Of a stretch of 64,000 nt of DNA, positions 51,726 to 62,103 are shown one piece after another. The position numbers and the translations under genes are program-made. The stretch lies in assembly GCF_002723955.1 (NCBI RefSeq), contig NZ_BEWN01000001.1, forward strand, positions 1-64,000, written 5' to 3'. Every line of letters starts with the position of its first letter. Within the stretch, counting starts at the first letter, position 1. The notes beneath the pieces are model-generated. The model saw nothing but the letters and a program-made list of their open reading frames with translations, was not told the DNA's origin and did not search any database. This DNA comes from Gluconobacter frateurii. Its GTDB lineage: Bacteria > Pseudomonadota > Alphaproteobacteria > Acetobacterales > Acetobacteraceae.

Positions 51726-54700
51726 ATGATGAGCAGCGAAGAGGGACTACTGGCTGACGAAGACGGGTTTCTGTCTTCTGCAATGCATCAAACCCGGTCT
51801 GCTTTTCAGGCCCCGTCCGTACACCATTTCATGACCCTTGCTGCGACTTTGGGCGGTGGGGCAGCTCTTCTCATGGCACAGGATCAAGGACAGGAATGGC
51901 TCCTCGCATCTGCCGGGGATGAATGTTCTCTGGCTGCTTTGACATCATCTTTGCAGGCTCCTTCTACCCGTCGGCTGCCCGTTCATAGCGGATCGCCTGA
52001 AGTCTGGCTGTATGTGCGCCAGGCAGGGGATGGTCTGGAAAACGTGCGGGCATTGTGTGAGCAGTACGCGCGGGATGTATTCAGGCCTGAGCCGGTTGTT
52101 GCTCCTACCGTAATGGCAGATCAGCTCAAAAGGCTGGAGCGCCGGGTGAAGCGCATGGCTGAAGCCGCGGAGATGGGTTTTTTTCGCGGGAATCTTGTGA
52201 AGCGCGTCATAACGGGTGACGAGCGTTTTGCGATGACCTGGGGTATCCCCTCTACGCAGATGGCGTCTGGCGTATCGATGGAAGATTTTTACAGTCGCCT
52301 TCATCCGGAAGACCGGAAAGCTTACGAAACCGTCGCGGAAGAAGAGCTGCGGCAGGAAGGGAGCTGTGAACTCCGGTTTCGCATCATTCTGTCTCATGAT
52401 CAGGGACCGACCATGGTTCGGCATCTGCTCATGCGGGCTTGGATGGACGACGAGCAAACGGATGGTGACGACCTGTGCTGTGTCGGTGTTGTCGTTGATC
52501 TGTCAAATGCCAGCATGACGGCAGAAGCCTTGCGATCCAGTGAGGCTTTTACTCGCCTGCTTCTCTCCAGCTCGCCAGACTGCATCCATATTCTTGATCG
52601 TGAAGGCTGCATCCGCTTCATCAATGAAGGCGGAATTCGGGCCATGGAACTGGATAGCCCTATCATTCTGCATGGAATTTTATGGATCGATCTGTGGCGT
52701 GCTCAGGCGCGGGCACGAGCAGAGCAGGCTGTAAATGCTGCCCTTGCCGGAGAGACCGCCCGTTTTCAGGGATATGCCACGACGATGCGGGGCAACCGTC
52801 GCTTCTGGGATGTGGCCATCACACCAGTCTTTGATGAAGATGGAGAGGTCCAGAAGCTTCTGGCCATCGGGCGTGATCTGACGGAGGTGAACCAGTCTGC
52901 GGTACGTCTCAAGCTTGCATTGGATGCCGGAGCGATCGCCGGAACCTGGGTCTGGGATGATAATTCCGGTCTTGTGATCGGTGATGCCCGACTTGCAGAA
53001 ACGCTGGGGCTGGATGTCAATGCGCTTCAGCAGGGTGTTCCGGTCACGGCATTCTATGAGGCCATCGAACCTGAAGATCAGGCACGTGTTGCGGAGACAA
53101 TCGCGAATGCCGTACGTGTCGGTGGAAAATGTGAGTTTGAATTCCGCATTCAGACACCGTCAGGCATTCGCTGGTTTGAAGGAAACGGGCGCTGTGATCT
53201 GAACGAGGAGCGACGAGCAATCCGCTTCACAGGCATTGTTTTCGATATCGATCAGAGCAAACGCCAGTCTCTTCGGCAGACGGTGCTCGTGGAGCTTGGC
53301 GATCGCCTGCGCGCGCTTGAAAATGCAGATGAAATGGAGGAGGTCGCCGCCCAGATCCTGTGCCGGGAATTGAATGTAACCTGTGCCGCATATGGGACTG
53401 TTGATGAAGCGGGAACCGGATTGCTGATAGGCGCGATGCGTACGGCCAGCCTGGGCAAAGGGATTAATCTGCAGCAGCAGGCTTCCATCCGAGGATTTCA
53501 CGCCTTTCGCGATTATGGAGATTACGGCCCTTTGCTTGCCCGGGGCCGGACTGTTGCCATATCCGATGTGCAGCAGGACCCGATGACCGCCGGACGAACA
53601 GAACGGTTCGCACTTTTGAACATTCGCGCCGTAATGAATGTTCCCCTCTTCAAGTTCGGGCGTCTTGTTGGCGTCATGTGTGTCTATTCCTCCGTTCCGC
53701 ATGTCTGGGCTGAGGAAGAAATCGTTTTTACCCGCGCCGTCGCAGACCGTACCCATGCCGCCATGCGCCAGGCCAAGACACAGCAGCAGCTTCGCGAAAT
53801 GAACGTCATGCTGGAAGAGCGTATCCGTCAGCGAACGCGGGAACGTGACCAGCTATGGACGATTGCCAAGGATCTGTTCGTTATCATCAGTCGTAGCGGT
53901 CATTACCTTGCTGTCAGCCCCTCATGGTTACGGGCACTGGGTTACACGCAGGAAGGTCTGGTTGGATTGCGGGTCGATGCGCTGTGCCATCCCGAAGATC
54001 AGGCTGCCGTCTGCGAGGCCTTTGACCGAGCCCAGCAAAGTTCGCCTTGGTCTGACATCGGACTGGATGTCCGTATGCGGCATCGCAATGGAACCTGGCG
54101 GATCTACAACTGGAACTTTAATAATGAAGGCGATAGCATCTATGGCGTCGGGCGCGACATCACAGACCGCAATGATCTTGAGGAACAGCTTCGCCAGTCC
54201 CAGAAAATGGAAGCGGTTGGGCAACTGACCGGGGGGCTGGCGCACGACTTCAACAACCTTCTGGCCGGGATCGGGGGTAGCCTCGAACTTCTGGACATGC
54301 GCCTGTCCCAAGGGCGGACGACCGGTCTGGAACGCTATATTATTGCCTCGCAGGACGCTGTTCGCCGTGCATCATCCCTGACGCATCGTCTGTTGGCATT
54401 TTCGCGCCGTCAGCCTCTCGATCCTGTACCGACGGATGTCAATGAGCTGGTGAGTGGGTTGGAAGCACTGTTGCAGGGAAGTGTTGGTCCTGAAATTTCT
54501 CTCACTTTCGCACTGGTCTCCAAAATCTGGACAACACGAATTGATGCCAATCAGCTTGAAAATGCCATCCTGAATATCTGCATCAATGCTCGTGATGCCA
54601 TGCAGGAAAAGGGTAATCAGCTCCGAATTTCAACCAGCAACAGCACGTTGGGAAGTGGCGCTGCCCATGAAGTCGGTGTCCCGCCCGGAGATTATGTTCT

Positions 54701-55358
54701 GCTGAGAGTTGAAGATGACGGATGCGGCATGTCTGACGAGACAGCCAAACGGGCGTTCGATCCCTTTTTTACGACCAAGCCGCTAGGCAAGGGCACGGGC
54801 CTTGGACTCAGCATGATTTACGGATTTGCACGTCAGTCCGGCGGGGCAGTTTCAATCCGGTCTCGTTTGGGGGAGGGAACGTCCGTCAGTCTTTTCCTGC
54901 CGCGATATGATGGGCTGCTTGAAAAAGCGCCAGCCGCCGAAGGCGAAGCCGTGATGGAGCAGGGGGGTATGCCTTGGCTGTCCGGAAAACTCGTTATGAT
55001 TGTGGATGATGAAGAAGCGGTTCGGCTGATTGTCAGCGATGTTGTAGGGGATCTTGGAGCCAGGGTGCTCACCGCCGAAGATGCTATTTCTGCGCTGGAA
55101 CTGGTAGAGCGTCTCCCTTCCCTTCAGCCAGAGGCGATGATTACGGATATCGGCATGCCAGGCGGGATGAACGGTCGGCAGCTTGCAGCCCGTATGCGGG
55201 AAAAATTTCCGGGTCTGAAAGTCCTGTTCATAACCGGATATGCGGAGCAGAATATTCTGGACGAAGGACTGCTGGAGCCTGGTTGCGCGCTGCTGGTCAA
55301 ACCGTTCAGCACTGAGGCGCTGAGTCGCAAGCTCTATCATCTGCTTGAACAGGGTTGA
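51726..55358 (+). CDS. Hybrid histidine kinase with PAS, GAF and receiver domains
   Basis: A 1210-residue sensor with no transmembrane helices visible. In order: an N-terminal GAF-like region (about 30-120), three PAS-type domains (about 140-265, 280-400, 395-515), a GAF domain (about 520-680), a coiled-coil, a fourth PAS (about 715-825), HisKA with His840 ([16 protein letters not shown]), HATPase ([39 protein letters not shown]), and a receiver domain with Asp1141 ([10 protein letters not shown]). It would sense a cytosolic or diffusible signal. No response regulator gene is adjacent, so an output partner must lie elsewhere, or the receiver only tunes the kinase. None of the PAS domains shows a LOV cysteine motif. 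Confidence 0.93.
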   Translation: MMSSEEGLLADEDGFLSSAMHQTRSAFQAPSVHHFMTLAATLGGGAALLMAQDQGQEWLLASAGDECSLAALTSSLQAPSTRRLPVHSGSPEVWLYVRQAGDGLENVRALCEQYARDVFRPEPVVAPTVMADQLKRLERRVKRMAEAAEMGFFRGNLVKRVITGDERFAMTWGIPSTQMASGVSMEDFYSRLHPEDRKAYETVAEEELRQEGSCELRFRIILSHDQGPTMVRHLLMRAWMDDEQTDGDDLCCVGVVVDLSNASMTAEALRSSEAFTRLLLSSSPDCIHILDREGCIRFINEGGIRAMELDSPIILHGILWIDLWRAQARARAEQAVNAALAGETARFQGYATTMRGNRRFWDVAITPVFDEDGEVQKLLAIGRDLTEVNQSAVRLKLALDAGAIAGTWVWDDNSGLVIGDARLAETLGLDVNALQQGVPVTAFYEAIEPEDQARVAETIANAVRVGGKCEFEFRIQTPSGIRWFEGNGRCDLNEERRAIRFTGIVFDIDQSKRQSLRQTVLVELGDRLRALENADEMEEVAAQILCRELNVTCAAYGTVDEAGTGLLIGAMRTASLGKGINLQQQASIRGFHAFRDYGDYGPLLARGRTVAISDVQQDPMTAGRTERFALLNIRAVMNVPLFKFGRLVGVMCVYSSVPHVWAEEEIVFTRAVADRTHAAMRQAKTQQQLREMNVMLEERIRQRTRERDQLWTIAKDLFVIISRSGHYLAVSPSWLRALGYTQEGLVGLRVDALCHPEDQAAVCEAFDRAQQSSPWSDIGLDVRMRHRNGTWRIYNWNFNNEGDSIYGVGRDITDRNDLEEQLRQSQKMEAVGQLTGGLAHDFNNLLAGIGGSLELLDMRLSQGRTTGLERYIIASQDAVRRASSLTHRLLAFSRRQPLDPVPTDVNELVSGLEALLQGSVGPEISLTFALVSKIWTTRIDANQLENAILNICINARDAMQEKGNQLRISTSNSTLGSGAAHEVGVPPGDYVLLRVEDDGCGMSDETAKRAFDPFFTTKPLGKGTGLGLSMIYGFARQSGGAVSIRSRLGEGTSVSLFLPRYDGLLEKAPAAEGEAVMEQGGMPWLSGKLVMIVDDEEAVRLIVSDVVGDLGARVLTAEDAISALELVERLPSLQPEAMITDIGMPGGMNGRQLAARMREKFPGLKVLFITGYAEQNILDEGLLEPGCALLVKPFSTEALSRKLYHLLEQG

Positions 55359-55417
55359 ACTGACATCGAGAAAAAGGCGTTTGGCAAAGAGCATTGAGGC
55401 ACGGCAAGGAGCTTTTC

Positions 55418-56257
55418 ATGACTGATCCGGTTTCTTACATGGACAACCAGACGCGCATTACGCTCAACGATGGACGCATCATTCCACAGCTTGGTCTGGG
55501 CGTGTGGAAGACACCACCTGAAGAAACAGCGCATGTCGTTCGCGCAGCGGTAAAGCTTGGGTACCACTCTGTTGATACGGCTCGGCTTTACAAGAATGAG
55601 GATGGTGTTGGCGAAGGCCTCCTCGGTTCGCCCGATGTGTTTGTCACGACGAAAGTCTGGAATGACGAGCAGGGTTACGACAAAACGATCCGCGCTTATG
55701 AAGAGAGCTGCCGCCTGCTGAAACGTCCTGTTCTGAACATGTACCTTATTCACTGGCCCATGCCCGAACAGGGCCAGTATGTCGATACATGGAAGGCGCT
55801 GGTTGCCTTGCAGAAAGAAGGACGCGTCAAGTCCATCGGTGTATCAAATTTCGAGCCTGAGCACCTGGAACGCATCATGGATGCAACAGGTGTCGTACCA
55901 GCTGTCAATCAGATTGAACTTCATCCCTTCTTTCAGCAGAAGGCGGTTCGGGCCTTCAACGAGCAGCATAATATCCGCACGGAATCATGGCGTCCGCTGG
56001 GGAAGGGGCAACTGCTTGAGAATGCGACGATTGGCGCGATCGCCCGGCATGTTGGACGCACACCCGCGCAGGTCATCATTCGCTGGCATCTGCAAAGCGG
56101 GTTCATTGTGATTCCGAAATCCGCCAATCTGAAGCGCCTTGCTGAAAATCTGGATGTTTTCGATTTCTCGCTCGATGACGCTGATATGGCGGCCATTACA
56201 GCTCTTGACCGGGAAAACGGACGGATGGGCGCGCATCCCATGACAGCACGTTTCTGA
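55418..56257 (+). CDS. Aldo/keto reductase, 2,5-diketo-D-gluconate reductase type
   Basis: A 279-residue AKR5-like reductase. The catalytic tetrad is Asp53, Tyr58, Lys79, His112 (HSVDTARLYKNEDGVGEGL, TTKVWN, LIHWPMPEQG), followed by the NADPH motifs PKSANLKRLAENLDVFDFSL. The sequence style (DGRIIPQLGLGVWKTPPEE) is that of DkgA/DkgB, which reduce 2,5-diketo-D-gluconate to 2-keto-L-gulonate and also reduce other carbonyls. AAGGAG precedes the ATG by 8 bases. In an acetic acid bacterium that produces ketogluconates, this role is plausible but not proven. Confidence 0.93.
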   Translation: MTDPVSYMDNQTRITLNDGRIIPQLGLGVWKTPPEETAHVVRAAVKLGYHSVDTARLYKNEDGVGEGLLGSPDVFVTTKVWNDEQGYDKTIRAYEESCRLLKRPVLNMYLIHWPMPEQGQYVDTWKALVALQKEGRVKSIGVSNFEPEHLERIMDATGVVPAVNQIELHPFFQQKAVRAFNEQHNIRTESWRPLGKGQLLENATIGAIARHVGRTPAQVIIRWHLQSGFIVIPKSANLKRLAENLDVFDFSLDDADMAAITALDRENGRMGAHPMTARF

Positions 56258-56349
56258 AGCAGGCCCTGCTGTTCAGGTTCTGGTGACGACCAAGGTTCTC
56301 CTGTAAGTGTGCCGGAACCAAAGATTCCGACGATGGCAGGAGAGTTGTC

Positions 56350-56823
56350 ATGACGACGCTGAATGAGCAGGACTTTCGCCGGGCCATGTCCCATTTCGCA
56401 ACGGGTGTCGCTGTTGTGACGGCCACGGGCAGCGAAGGCGAACAGGGCGCGACCATCAGTGCCCTGACATCTGTTTCCCTTGACCCGCTGCTGCTCCTGA
56501 TCTGTCTGCACCGTGGCAGTTCGACCTATAAGGCGATTGCTGAAGCAGGACGTTTTGGTCTGAGCATCCTGAACAACAGTCACAAGGATGTCGCCATGCT
56601 TTTCGCAAGCCGCACGGCTGACAAATTCGGGTCAGACGTTGTGGTGCGATCCGAAGACGGTACGGCTTTCATTGATGGCGCACTGGTGCAGATGCATTGT
56701 GAGCTTGTGGAGACCTTTCAGGGGGGCACCCATGCGCTCTTTATGGCGCGCCCAACCAGCATCACGGTCCAGGACGAAGCGCCGCTGCTATATTTCCAGG
56801 GACAGTTGGGGATAGAGGCGTAA
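56350..56823 (+). CDS. Flavin reductase-like domain protein
   Basis: A 157-residue FMN-binding flavin:NAD(P)H reductase of the HpaC/DIM6 type (MSHFATGVAVVTATGSEGEQGATISALTSVSLDPLLLLICL in pieces, GRFGLSILNNSHKDVAMLFAS, AFIDGALVQMHCELVETFQGG). Such proteins supply reduced flavin to two-component monooxygenases. No monooxygenase is adjacent, so the partner is unknown. It follows the AKR with a 92-base gap. Confidence 0.9.
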   Translation: MTTLNEQDFRRAMSHFATGVAVVTATGSEGEQGATISALTSVSLDPLLLLICLHRGSSTYKAIAEAGRFGLSILNNSHKDVAMLFASRTADKFGSDVVVRSEDGTAFIDGALVQMHCELVETFQGGTHALFMARPTSITVQDEAPLLYFQGQLGIEA

Positions 56824-56922
56824 TCGCGCATTCTTCGGTTACGTTACAAAACTCTCAGTCTATAATTTGAAAAAGTGATGGAAATTACGAATGTTTTTCG
56901 GAATTTCCCATTTTTCTGTTAT

Positions 56923-56937
56923 TGAGAATAATTCTCA
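56923..56937 (+). promoter_or_regulatory. Fur box before the receptor operon
   Basis: TGAGAAT-A-ATTCTCA is a perfect 7-1-7 palindrome, nearly identical to the core of the classic Fur box. It lies 40 bases before the receptor start. It predicts repression of the whole receptor-to-PepSY operon by iron-loaded Fur. Confidence 0.88.
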
Positions 56938-56976
56938 TTAGTGTTATCCCCCGCTCGCTTTCTCGGAGATTTTGCG

Positions 56977-59163
56977 ATGCGGGTACGGTCGTGTCTTATT
57001 CCCTGTGCAACTGTATTGCTGGGACTACCATCAGGTCTGGTTTTTGCGCAGGAACCAGAGCAGGAACGCCCGCGGCATCATCATGCTTTGGAACGCCCTC
57101 AAAAACCTGCATTGCGTTCAGGGCATGAAAGCCAATCCAAGGAAGAGCGGCTGGAAGTCAGAGCCAGCCATGTTGGATTGCTGGCGGCTGGCGGCAACGC
57201 GGCGACCAAGACCTCAACGCCGCTTGAAGATGTTCCCCAGAACCTCACGGTTATTACCCAGGCCCGCATGACAATGCTGAACGCCCGAAGTCTCGGGGAG
57301 GCGGTCCGGTATGCGGCTGGTGTGTCAGATTATGGCTCCAAGGATGATCCCCGAGGTTATTTTGGAACGATCCGTGGTTTCACCCCGGACATCTACCTTG
57401 ACGGAACACGGACACCCGACGCGACGACATCCTTCTCCTACAGCATTGAGCCCTGGGGCCTGGAGGAAATGGACGTTCTGCGTGGTGCCTCGTCTGCGCT
57501 ATATGGCTCGGGACAGCTTGGCGGCATTATCAATGCTGTCAGTAAACGCCCGCGGCTGAACCAGCAGAATCAGGTGACATTCCAGACCGGTTCTTACAGT
57601 CGTGTTCAGGGCGCTGCAGATGTGGGGGGAGCGCTCAATGCCTCCAAGACACTCCTTTGGCGTTTCAACGGATTGATCCGGAAATCGGACACCTATGCCA
57701 AGAATATTAAAAACAACGAGATTTATGTTGCGCCTTCCGTAAGCTGGCGTCCTGACAGCAAGACGGATTTTACGATTCTGGCCAGTTATGAGCAGGTCGA
57801 TGGCGGGTCAACGTCCCAGTTTTTACCTGCGGATGGAACGCTTTATGCAAGCCCATACGGATATATCGCGCGCAATTTCCTGAACAGCGATGCCGATTTT
57901 GACGTTTATTCAAAGCGTCAGGCATCGATCGGATACAGCTTCACGCGCCATCTGACGCCGAACTGGACGATCAGTCAGAACATGCGTTACGCGCATATTG
58001 ATGCGTCATATCGATACGTGACGGCTGTTGCGCTGTCTGCGGACCAGAGAACCCTGACGCGTCAGGCGCTGTTGCAGTCATCAAATTATAACAACGTCAC
58101 GCTCGATACGCGTTCTGATCTAAAGTTCAGGACGGGCGCGGTTCATCATGAACTTCTTACGGGCGTTGATTTTCGTAGTGATTTCATGGCGTTCCGTCGT
58201 GGGCAGAAGACAGCGCCATCCCTTGATCTGTACAATCCGGTTTATAACCCGATTTCCTGGCCAACTTACGGCACCACAACCAATACAAACGAAACGGAAA
58301 CCCAGACGGGTCTATACGCTCAGGAACAGGCTGACTGGCATCGTTTCTACCTTACGCTTTCTGGCCGTGAAGATTTCACGCAAAGCCTGACCGTCAACAA
58401 CCTGACGGGTGGAAAGACACCTCAGCAGAACAATGCTTTCACGGGGCGTGTCGGACTGCTTTACAAATCCTCCATCGGTCTGGCTCCGTATGTGTCTTAC
58501 GCAACGTCCTTCCAGCCGCAGGTGGGTACGACGCGTGAGAATGCAGCATTTGTTCCGACGCGTGGACGCCAGATCGAGGCAGGTCTGAAATACAAGCCAC
58601 CGCATGGTACGCCGTGGGGCGAAGATTTCATGCTGACTGCTGATTTTTTCAATCTGGTGGAGAGTAATGTTCTGACCACGGATCCCACGGATTCAACCTA
58701 TGACATCCAGACGGGTGAGCAGAGAACGCGCGGGTTTGAGGCTGAAGGGGTAGGGCGATTGCCTTACAAGATCGATATTCTGGCATCGTTTACCTATCAG
58801 GATCCCCGGATTACGAAGACGACTGTAGCGGCTCAGAAAAATCAGCGCCCGGTTGCGATCCCGTCCCATATGGCATCCCTGTTCCTGAAGCGGGATTTCC
58901 ATCTGACCCGGAACTGGGTGACGGGTCTGGGAGGCGGCGTGCGCTATACGGGCAACACCGCGGGAGCACTTCCTGCAACCTTCACGGTTCCAAGCCAGGT
59001 TGTCTGGGATTTGCAGGCGCACATCGATTACCAGCGCTTCGGAATTCAGTTTAACGGCACCAACATTACAAACCGTCATTACGTTGCCGCCTGTACGCGT
59101 TCCGTCGCTTGTGCCTGGGCGCCGGGGCGGGCAGTCTTTGTCACTCTGTCCTATCGTTGGTAA
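56977..59163 (+). CDS. TonB-dependent siderophore receptor, iron-regulated
   Basis: A 728-residue ferri-siderophore receptor. The signal peptide starts MRVRSCLIPCATVLLGLPSG and is cut near VFAQ. The plug is classic: TPLEDVPQNLTVITQARM, YFGTIRGFTPDIYLDGTRTP, EEMDVLRGASSALYGSGQLGG and IINAVSKRPRL. The barrel ends in RAVFVTLSYRW, with a Phe/Trp C terminus. There is no STN domain. The start follows a Fur box and GGAGAT. The next three genes (two small membrane proteins and PepSY) are the companions of such receptors in many proteobacteria. Confidence 0.95.
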   Translation: MRVRSCLIPCATVLLGLPSGLVFAQEPEQERPRHHHALERPQKPALRSGHESQSKEERLEVRASHVGLLAAGGNAATKTSTPLEDVPQNLTVITQARMTMLNARSLGEAVRYAAGVSDYGSKDDPRGYFGTIRGFTPDIYLDGTRTPDATTSFSYSIEPWGLEEMDVLRGASSALYGSGQLGGIINAVSKRPRLNQQNQVTFQTGSYSRVQGAADVGGALNASKTLLWRFNGLIRKSDTYAKNIKNNEIYVAPSVSWRPDSKTDFTILASYEQVDGGSTSQFLPADGTLYASPYGYIARNFLNSDADFDVYSKRQASIGYSFTRHLTPNWTISQNMRYAHIDASYRYVTAVALSADQRTLTRQALLQSSNYNNVTLDTRSDLKFRTGAVHHELLTGVDFRSDFMAFRRGQKTAPSLDLYNPVYNPISWPTYGTTTNTNETETQTGLYAQEQADWHRFYLTLSGREDFTQSLTVNNLTGGKTPQQNNAFTGRVGLLYKSSIGLAPYVSYATSFQPQVGTTRENAAFVPTRGRQIEAGLKYKPPHGTPWGEDFMLTADFFNLVESNVLTTDPTDSTYDIQTGEQRTRGFEAEGVGRLPYKIDILASFTYQDPRITKTTVAAQKNQRPVAIPSHMASLFLKRDFHLTRNWVTGLGGGVRYTGNTAGALPATFTVPSQVVWDLQAHIDYQRFGIQFNGTNITNRHYVAACTRSVACAWAPGRAVFVTLSYRW

Positions 59164-59170
59164 CTCGCCA

Positions 59171-59443
59171 GTGGTGTTTGAGCTTTTTTCTGTATTCCTG
59201 ACGGTTCTGGCGGCCGGTCTTTTCTATCTGTCTGCGCCATCCCAGTGTCTTTTGCGGCAGCCTTTGCCGATATGGAAAGGCGTCCTGCCGGGAGGGGTGT
59301 GTATCCTTCTGGCCGTCCTCGTCATGGCGCAGGAGTTGCATATTCTGGCGGCATGTCTGGCTGTGGGTGCGCTTCTGATGCTGACCAGCATTCTCCTGCC
59401 GTTCCTGATCGCAGTTTTCAGACCGCAAGGGCGTCTCTCGTGA
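59171..59443 (+). CDS. DUF3325-like small membrane protein of the iron operon
   Basis: A 90-residue protein that starts from a GTG (59171 or 59174), 7 to 10 bases after the receptor stop. About three hydrophobic helices are visible: FELFSVFLTVLAAGLFYLS, GVLPGGVCILLAVLVMAQ and AVGALLMLTSILLPFLIAV. The LSAPSQ loop and arrangement fit DUF3325, which goes with siderophore receptors and PepSY proteins. The function of DUF3325 is unknown. It ends in a GTGA overlap with the next gene. Confidence 0.7.
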   Translation: MVFELFSVFLTVLAAGLFYLSAPSQCLLRQPLPIWKGVLPGGVCILLAVLVMAQELHILAACLAVGALLMLTSILLPFLIAVFRPQGRLS

Positions 59444-59748
59444 AAGATATTGCACAGCAGAAGCCTCTGGACGGGGCCGGCTGGTTTGGAAAAGCCATGG
59501 CTGGGCTGGTGCTCGGTGCCGCATTGGCCACCGGTTTGATGGGGGTGCTGGGACTGTTCTTCCATGCGGATGCCCAGCTGAAAACCGTAACATCGCAGCT
59601 TCTGCGCTGGTTTCCAGGGCCAGTCTGGGGGCTTCTCGTAGCGTTTTCTTTCCTTTTTCGCTCGCCTCGTCAGGCATGGGTTGTTCTGGCGCTTCTCAAT
59701 GGAAGTGTGTGGGCACTGTTCTTCCTTTTGCATGGCCTCATGGCATGA
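59440..59748 (+). CDS. DUF3649-like small membrane protein of the iron operon
   Basis: A 102-residue protein starting from GTG at 59440, overlapping the preceding stop by 4 bases. It has about three helices (AMAGLVLGAALATGLMGVLG, PGPVWGLLVAFSFLFR, AWVVLALLNGSVWALFFLLH) and the PVWG...RSPRQAW pattern of DUF3649 iron-transport companions. The family label is by position and pattern, not by a strong motif. It overlaps the PepSY gene by 4 bases (ATGA). Confidence 0.7.
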   Translation: MKDIAQQKPLDGAGWFGKAMAGLVLGAALATGLMGVLGLFFHADAQLKTVTSQLLRWFPGPVWGLLVAFSFLFRSPRQAWVVLALLNGSVWALFFLLHGLMA

Positions 59749-61295
59749 AGATACGCGGCGATATCGTCAGGCTTTATCGGAACGTCCATAGCTGGGCGGG
59801 CATTACAGCAGGCCTGTTCCTGTTCATTGCGTTCTATGCGGGCGGCATGACGATGTTTGAACTGCCTCTCGGAAACTGGGCATCCCAGACATCCATGCTA
59901 CCCGCACCCGTTCCGGCCGAACGCCTGTCCGAACTGGTGCAGAAGGCGCAGGCTTCCGACCCGTCGATGGCTGCCAATTACACGGTGGTGTTGCGTCCGG
60001 ACGCTGCCAGTCCTTCCAGTCTCATGTGGACGACATCTTCTGACAGGGATCATGGTCCGGCACGAACCGTTTATGCGGGCTTTGCTCCGGATGGCAGCCT
60101 TGTTACCCAGACGCGTACGCCTTCTCAGGCCATGTACTTTCTTAATATCCTTCATCAGCGCATTGGCCTGCCCCTGAACCGGGAATACGGGCGGCTCGTG
60201 ATGGGAATTGTGGCCCTGCTGTATGCAGTGGCGCTGGTGTCCGGTACGATCGTTCTGCTGCCGTCGCTGGTCCGTAATCTTTTCGCCTTGCGGGTGAATG
60301 AAAACCTGCGCCGGGTCTGGCTTGATTTCCATACGCTTCTGGGGGGCTGCTCGCTTCCGTTCCATATCGTGATGGCAGCGTCCGCCGCGGGATTTGCTTT
60401 TTATCAGCCGATCATGGCGCTTGAAAAAACTCTGTTTCTTCCTGCCGCCTTGAGTCATCAGCCGGGAAAAGACCATGTCCGCACAGGGCAGCGTCCGCAG
60501 ACCCTGCTGGAGCCATTGGAGATTGTGGAGGCGTTTCACAGGCAGGTTCCGGACCTTGAACCTGAAGCGCTGGTTTATTCCAGCCGTGGAGGAAAGTTTT
60601 CCTTGCGGGTTACGGTGCAGAACAAGGCACAGATCGCCCGGCGGCCGGAGGGAGGATATGCGGATGTCAGTCCCTATACCGGCCGTCTGACCACAACGGA
60701 TTTCCTGCCGGACCATCAGACATCGGCATTCCAGGCTCTGACGCTGATTTACGCTCTGCATTTCGGAACTTACGGGGGGTGGCTCGTCCGCTGGGTTTAT
60801 GCCGTTCTGGGGTTTGGAGGCGCGTTTCTTTTTTATTCGGGAAACCAGCTCTGGCTCTCATCGCGCAGACGGCGGGAGCGCTCTGAAGGTTTGATGGCCG
60901 ATAGTTTTGGGACACGATGTCTTTCGGTGCTGACGTCGGGCTGCATGATCGGGTGTGTCAGCGGAATTTCCGCAGTGCTGGCTGCGGTTCCCTTCCTTCC
61001 GGAAGGCGGTCATTATCAAACGGTAGAAGCTCTGTTTTATGCGGTGCTTCTAGGCTGTCTTCTTGTCGCGGTCTGGCTGGGGGGGACGCGCAGTATTGTG
61101 CCTCTTTTGGTCTTTGCAGGCGTTATAACCTTCCTGATTCCGATTGCCGATATAGCGCACCATCTGATGTCAGGATCAGTGTCGCGTCTTGATCTGGGGC
61201 TGGATGGTGTGGCGCTGGTCTATGGTAGCGCCCTGATGATCCTCGCGTTGAGGAAGCGGCCCCGTCAGATTATGGGGGCCGACCTCACGGTGTGA
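59745..61295 (+). CDS. PepSY-TM protein, probable periplasmic ferric reductase
   Basis: A 516-residue PepSY-associated membrane protein. The first helix (HSWAGITAGLFLFIAFYAGG) carries the HxW motif of this family; a PepSY domain in the periplasmic loop is followed by the second helix set (NREYGRLVMGIVALLYAVALVSG), a third (DFHTLLGGCSLPFHIVMAAS), and a C-terminal helix bundle. Histidines HSWAG, DFHTLLGGCSLPFH and LHQRIG are heme-like ligands. Such proteins are linked to reduction of ferri-siderophores delivered by TonB receptors. It is the last gene of the operon, overlapping its neighbour by ATGA and ending beside a convergent acetyltransferase. Confidence 0.9.
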   Translation: MKIRGDIVRLYRNVHSWAGITAGLFLFIAFYAGGMTMFELPLGNWASQTSMLPAPVPAERLSELVQKAQASDPSMAANYTVVLRPDAASPSSLMWTTSSDRDHGPARTVYAGFAPDGSLVTQTRTPSQAMYFLNILHQRIGLPLNREYGRLVMGIVALLYAVALVSGTIVLLPSLVRNLFALRVNENLRRVWLDFHTLLGGCSLPFHIVMAASAAGFAFYQPIMALEKTLFLPAALSHQPGKDHVRTGQRPQTLLEPLEIVEAFHRQVPDLEPEALVYSSRGGKFSLRVTVQNKAQIARRPEGGYADVSPYTGRLTTTDFLPDHQTSAFQALTLIYALHFGTYGGWLVRWVYAVLGFGGAFLFYSGNQLWLSSRRRRERSEGLMADSFGTRCLSVLTSGCMIGCVSGISAVLAAVPFLPEGGHYQTVEALFYAVLLGCLLVAVWLGGTRSIVPLLVFAGVITFLIPIADIAHHLMSGSVSRLDLGLDGVALVYGSALMILALRKRPRQIMGADLTV

Positions 61296-62100
61296 GAGCA
61301 GGTTGGCCCCATGATTGTACGGCCAGGCTGACGGCCTGATCGACTGGAAAGAGGCGCGCAGGCGCGGCCCCGACATGGCCATGTCGCAGCATCGGATGTC
61401 CGTCCAGTCTGGCACCCAGAACCGGGAAACGGTCCACATCTGTCTGCGGCATCCGGAAGCGGACCCACCGTCGTTCACCATCCACGAAAAGCGCTGTTCC
61501 ATCTTCAAAGGTCGATCCCTGCGGATCGGCCAGACGTTCCGCCAGATGGAGCGCCGTGCAAGTGTCCCAGCCAGTCCCGATCATCAGGACATGCGCGCCA
61601 GTCCGGTTCAGGACGGCGAGGGGAGATATGGCGCCGAACGGATCCTCAAGAGGCTGGCTGGAGAGAATGTCTGCCGCCAGAGGACCATGGGCGCTGAAAG
61701 AAACCTGCGGATGCAGGCTCCGTCGTGTGCCCGGCCAGGTGCGGAAAACCTCTGCCACAGCCCCTATACCGCGTGTGGGCGTCAGGCGGGGATCAAAAGC
61801 GGGCATGCTGGCCCGGATGGTATCCCACCAGCTCTGCGGAACGGGAGGTTCGCACCAGCCAGACGGATCACTCAGTTCGGAGGACTGGGCTGGCATGACG
61901 ATCGTGCCTTCCGGTCCCACAGCCTGAAACAGCGCCTCGATAACGCTTCTGGCCCCCCCACACACCCAGCCGATCCGGCTCATGGAGGTGTGGACCAGAA
62001 CAGTCATGCCGGGCTCAAGGCCCAGCCGTCTGAAATCGACCGTAAGGCGCGCCTGTGTGACAGGACCGCCCGAACGGGCAATGGCAGCCGCTTCCGTCAT
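61285..62100 (-). CDS. Aminoglycoside N(3)-acetyltransferase-family protein
   Basis: A 271-residue member of the AAC(3)/antibiotic acetyltransferase family. Family signatures are visible: GLEPGMTVLVHTSMSRIGWV, GPEGTIVMPAQSSELSDPSGW, FDPRLTPTRGIGAVAEVFRTWPG, RSLHPQVSFSAHGPLA and AHVLMIGTGWDTCTALHLAE. It uses acetyl-CoA. Many chromosomal members do not give resistance and act on unknown amines, so antibiotic resistance is not claimed. It overlaps the 3' end of the convergent PepSY gene by 11 bases and is adjacent to queF on the same strand. Confidence 0.9.
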   Translation of the reverse strand: MTEAAAIARSGGPVTQARLTVDFRRLGLEPGMTVLVHTSMSRIGWVCGGARSVIEALFQAVGPEGTIVMPAQSSELSDPSGWCEPPVPQSWWDTIRASMPAFDPRLTPTRGIGAVAEVFRTWPGTRRSLHPQVSFSAHGPLAADILSSQPLEDPFGAISPLAVLNRTGAHVLMIGTGWDTCTALHLAERLADPQGSTFEDGTALFVDGERRWVRFRMPQTDVDRFPVLGARLDGHPMLRHGHVGAAPARLFPVDQAVSLAVQSWGQPALTP

Positions 62101-62103
62101 GCT

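Noticed and set aside
61285-62100. Calling the acetyltransferase an antibiotic-resistance determinant
   Set aside because: The family is clear, but chromosomal members often act on other amines and there is no mobile element or resistance context here.
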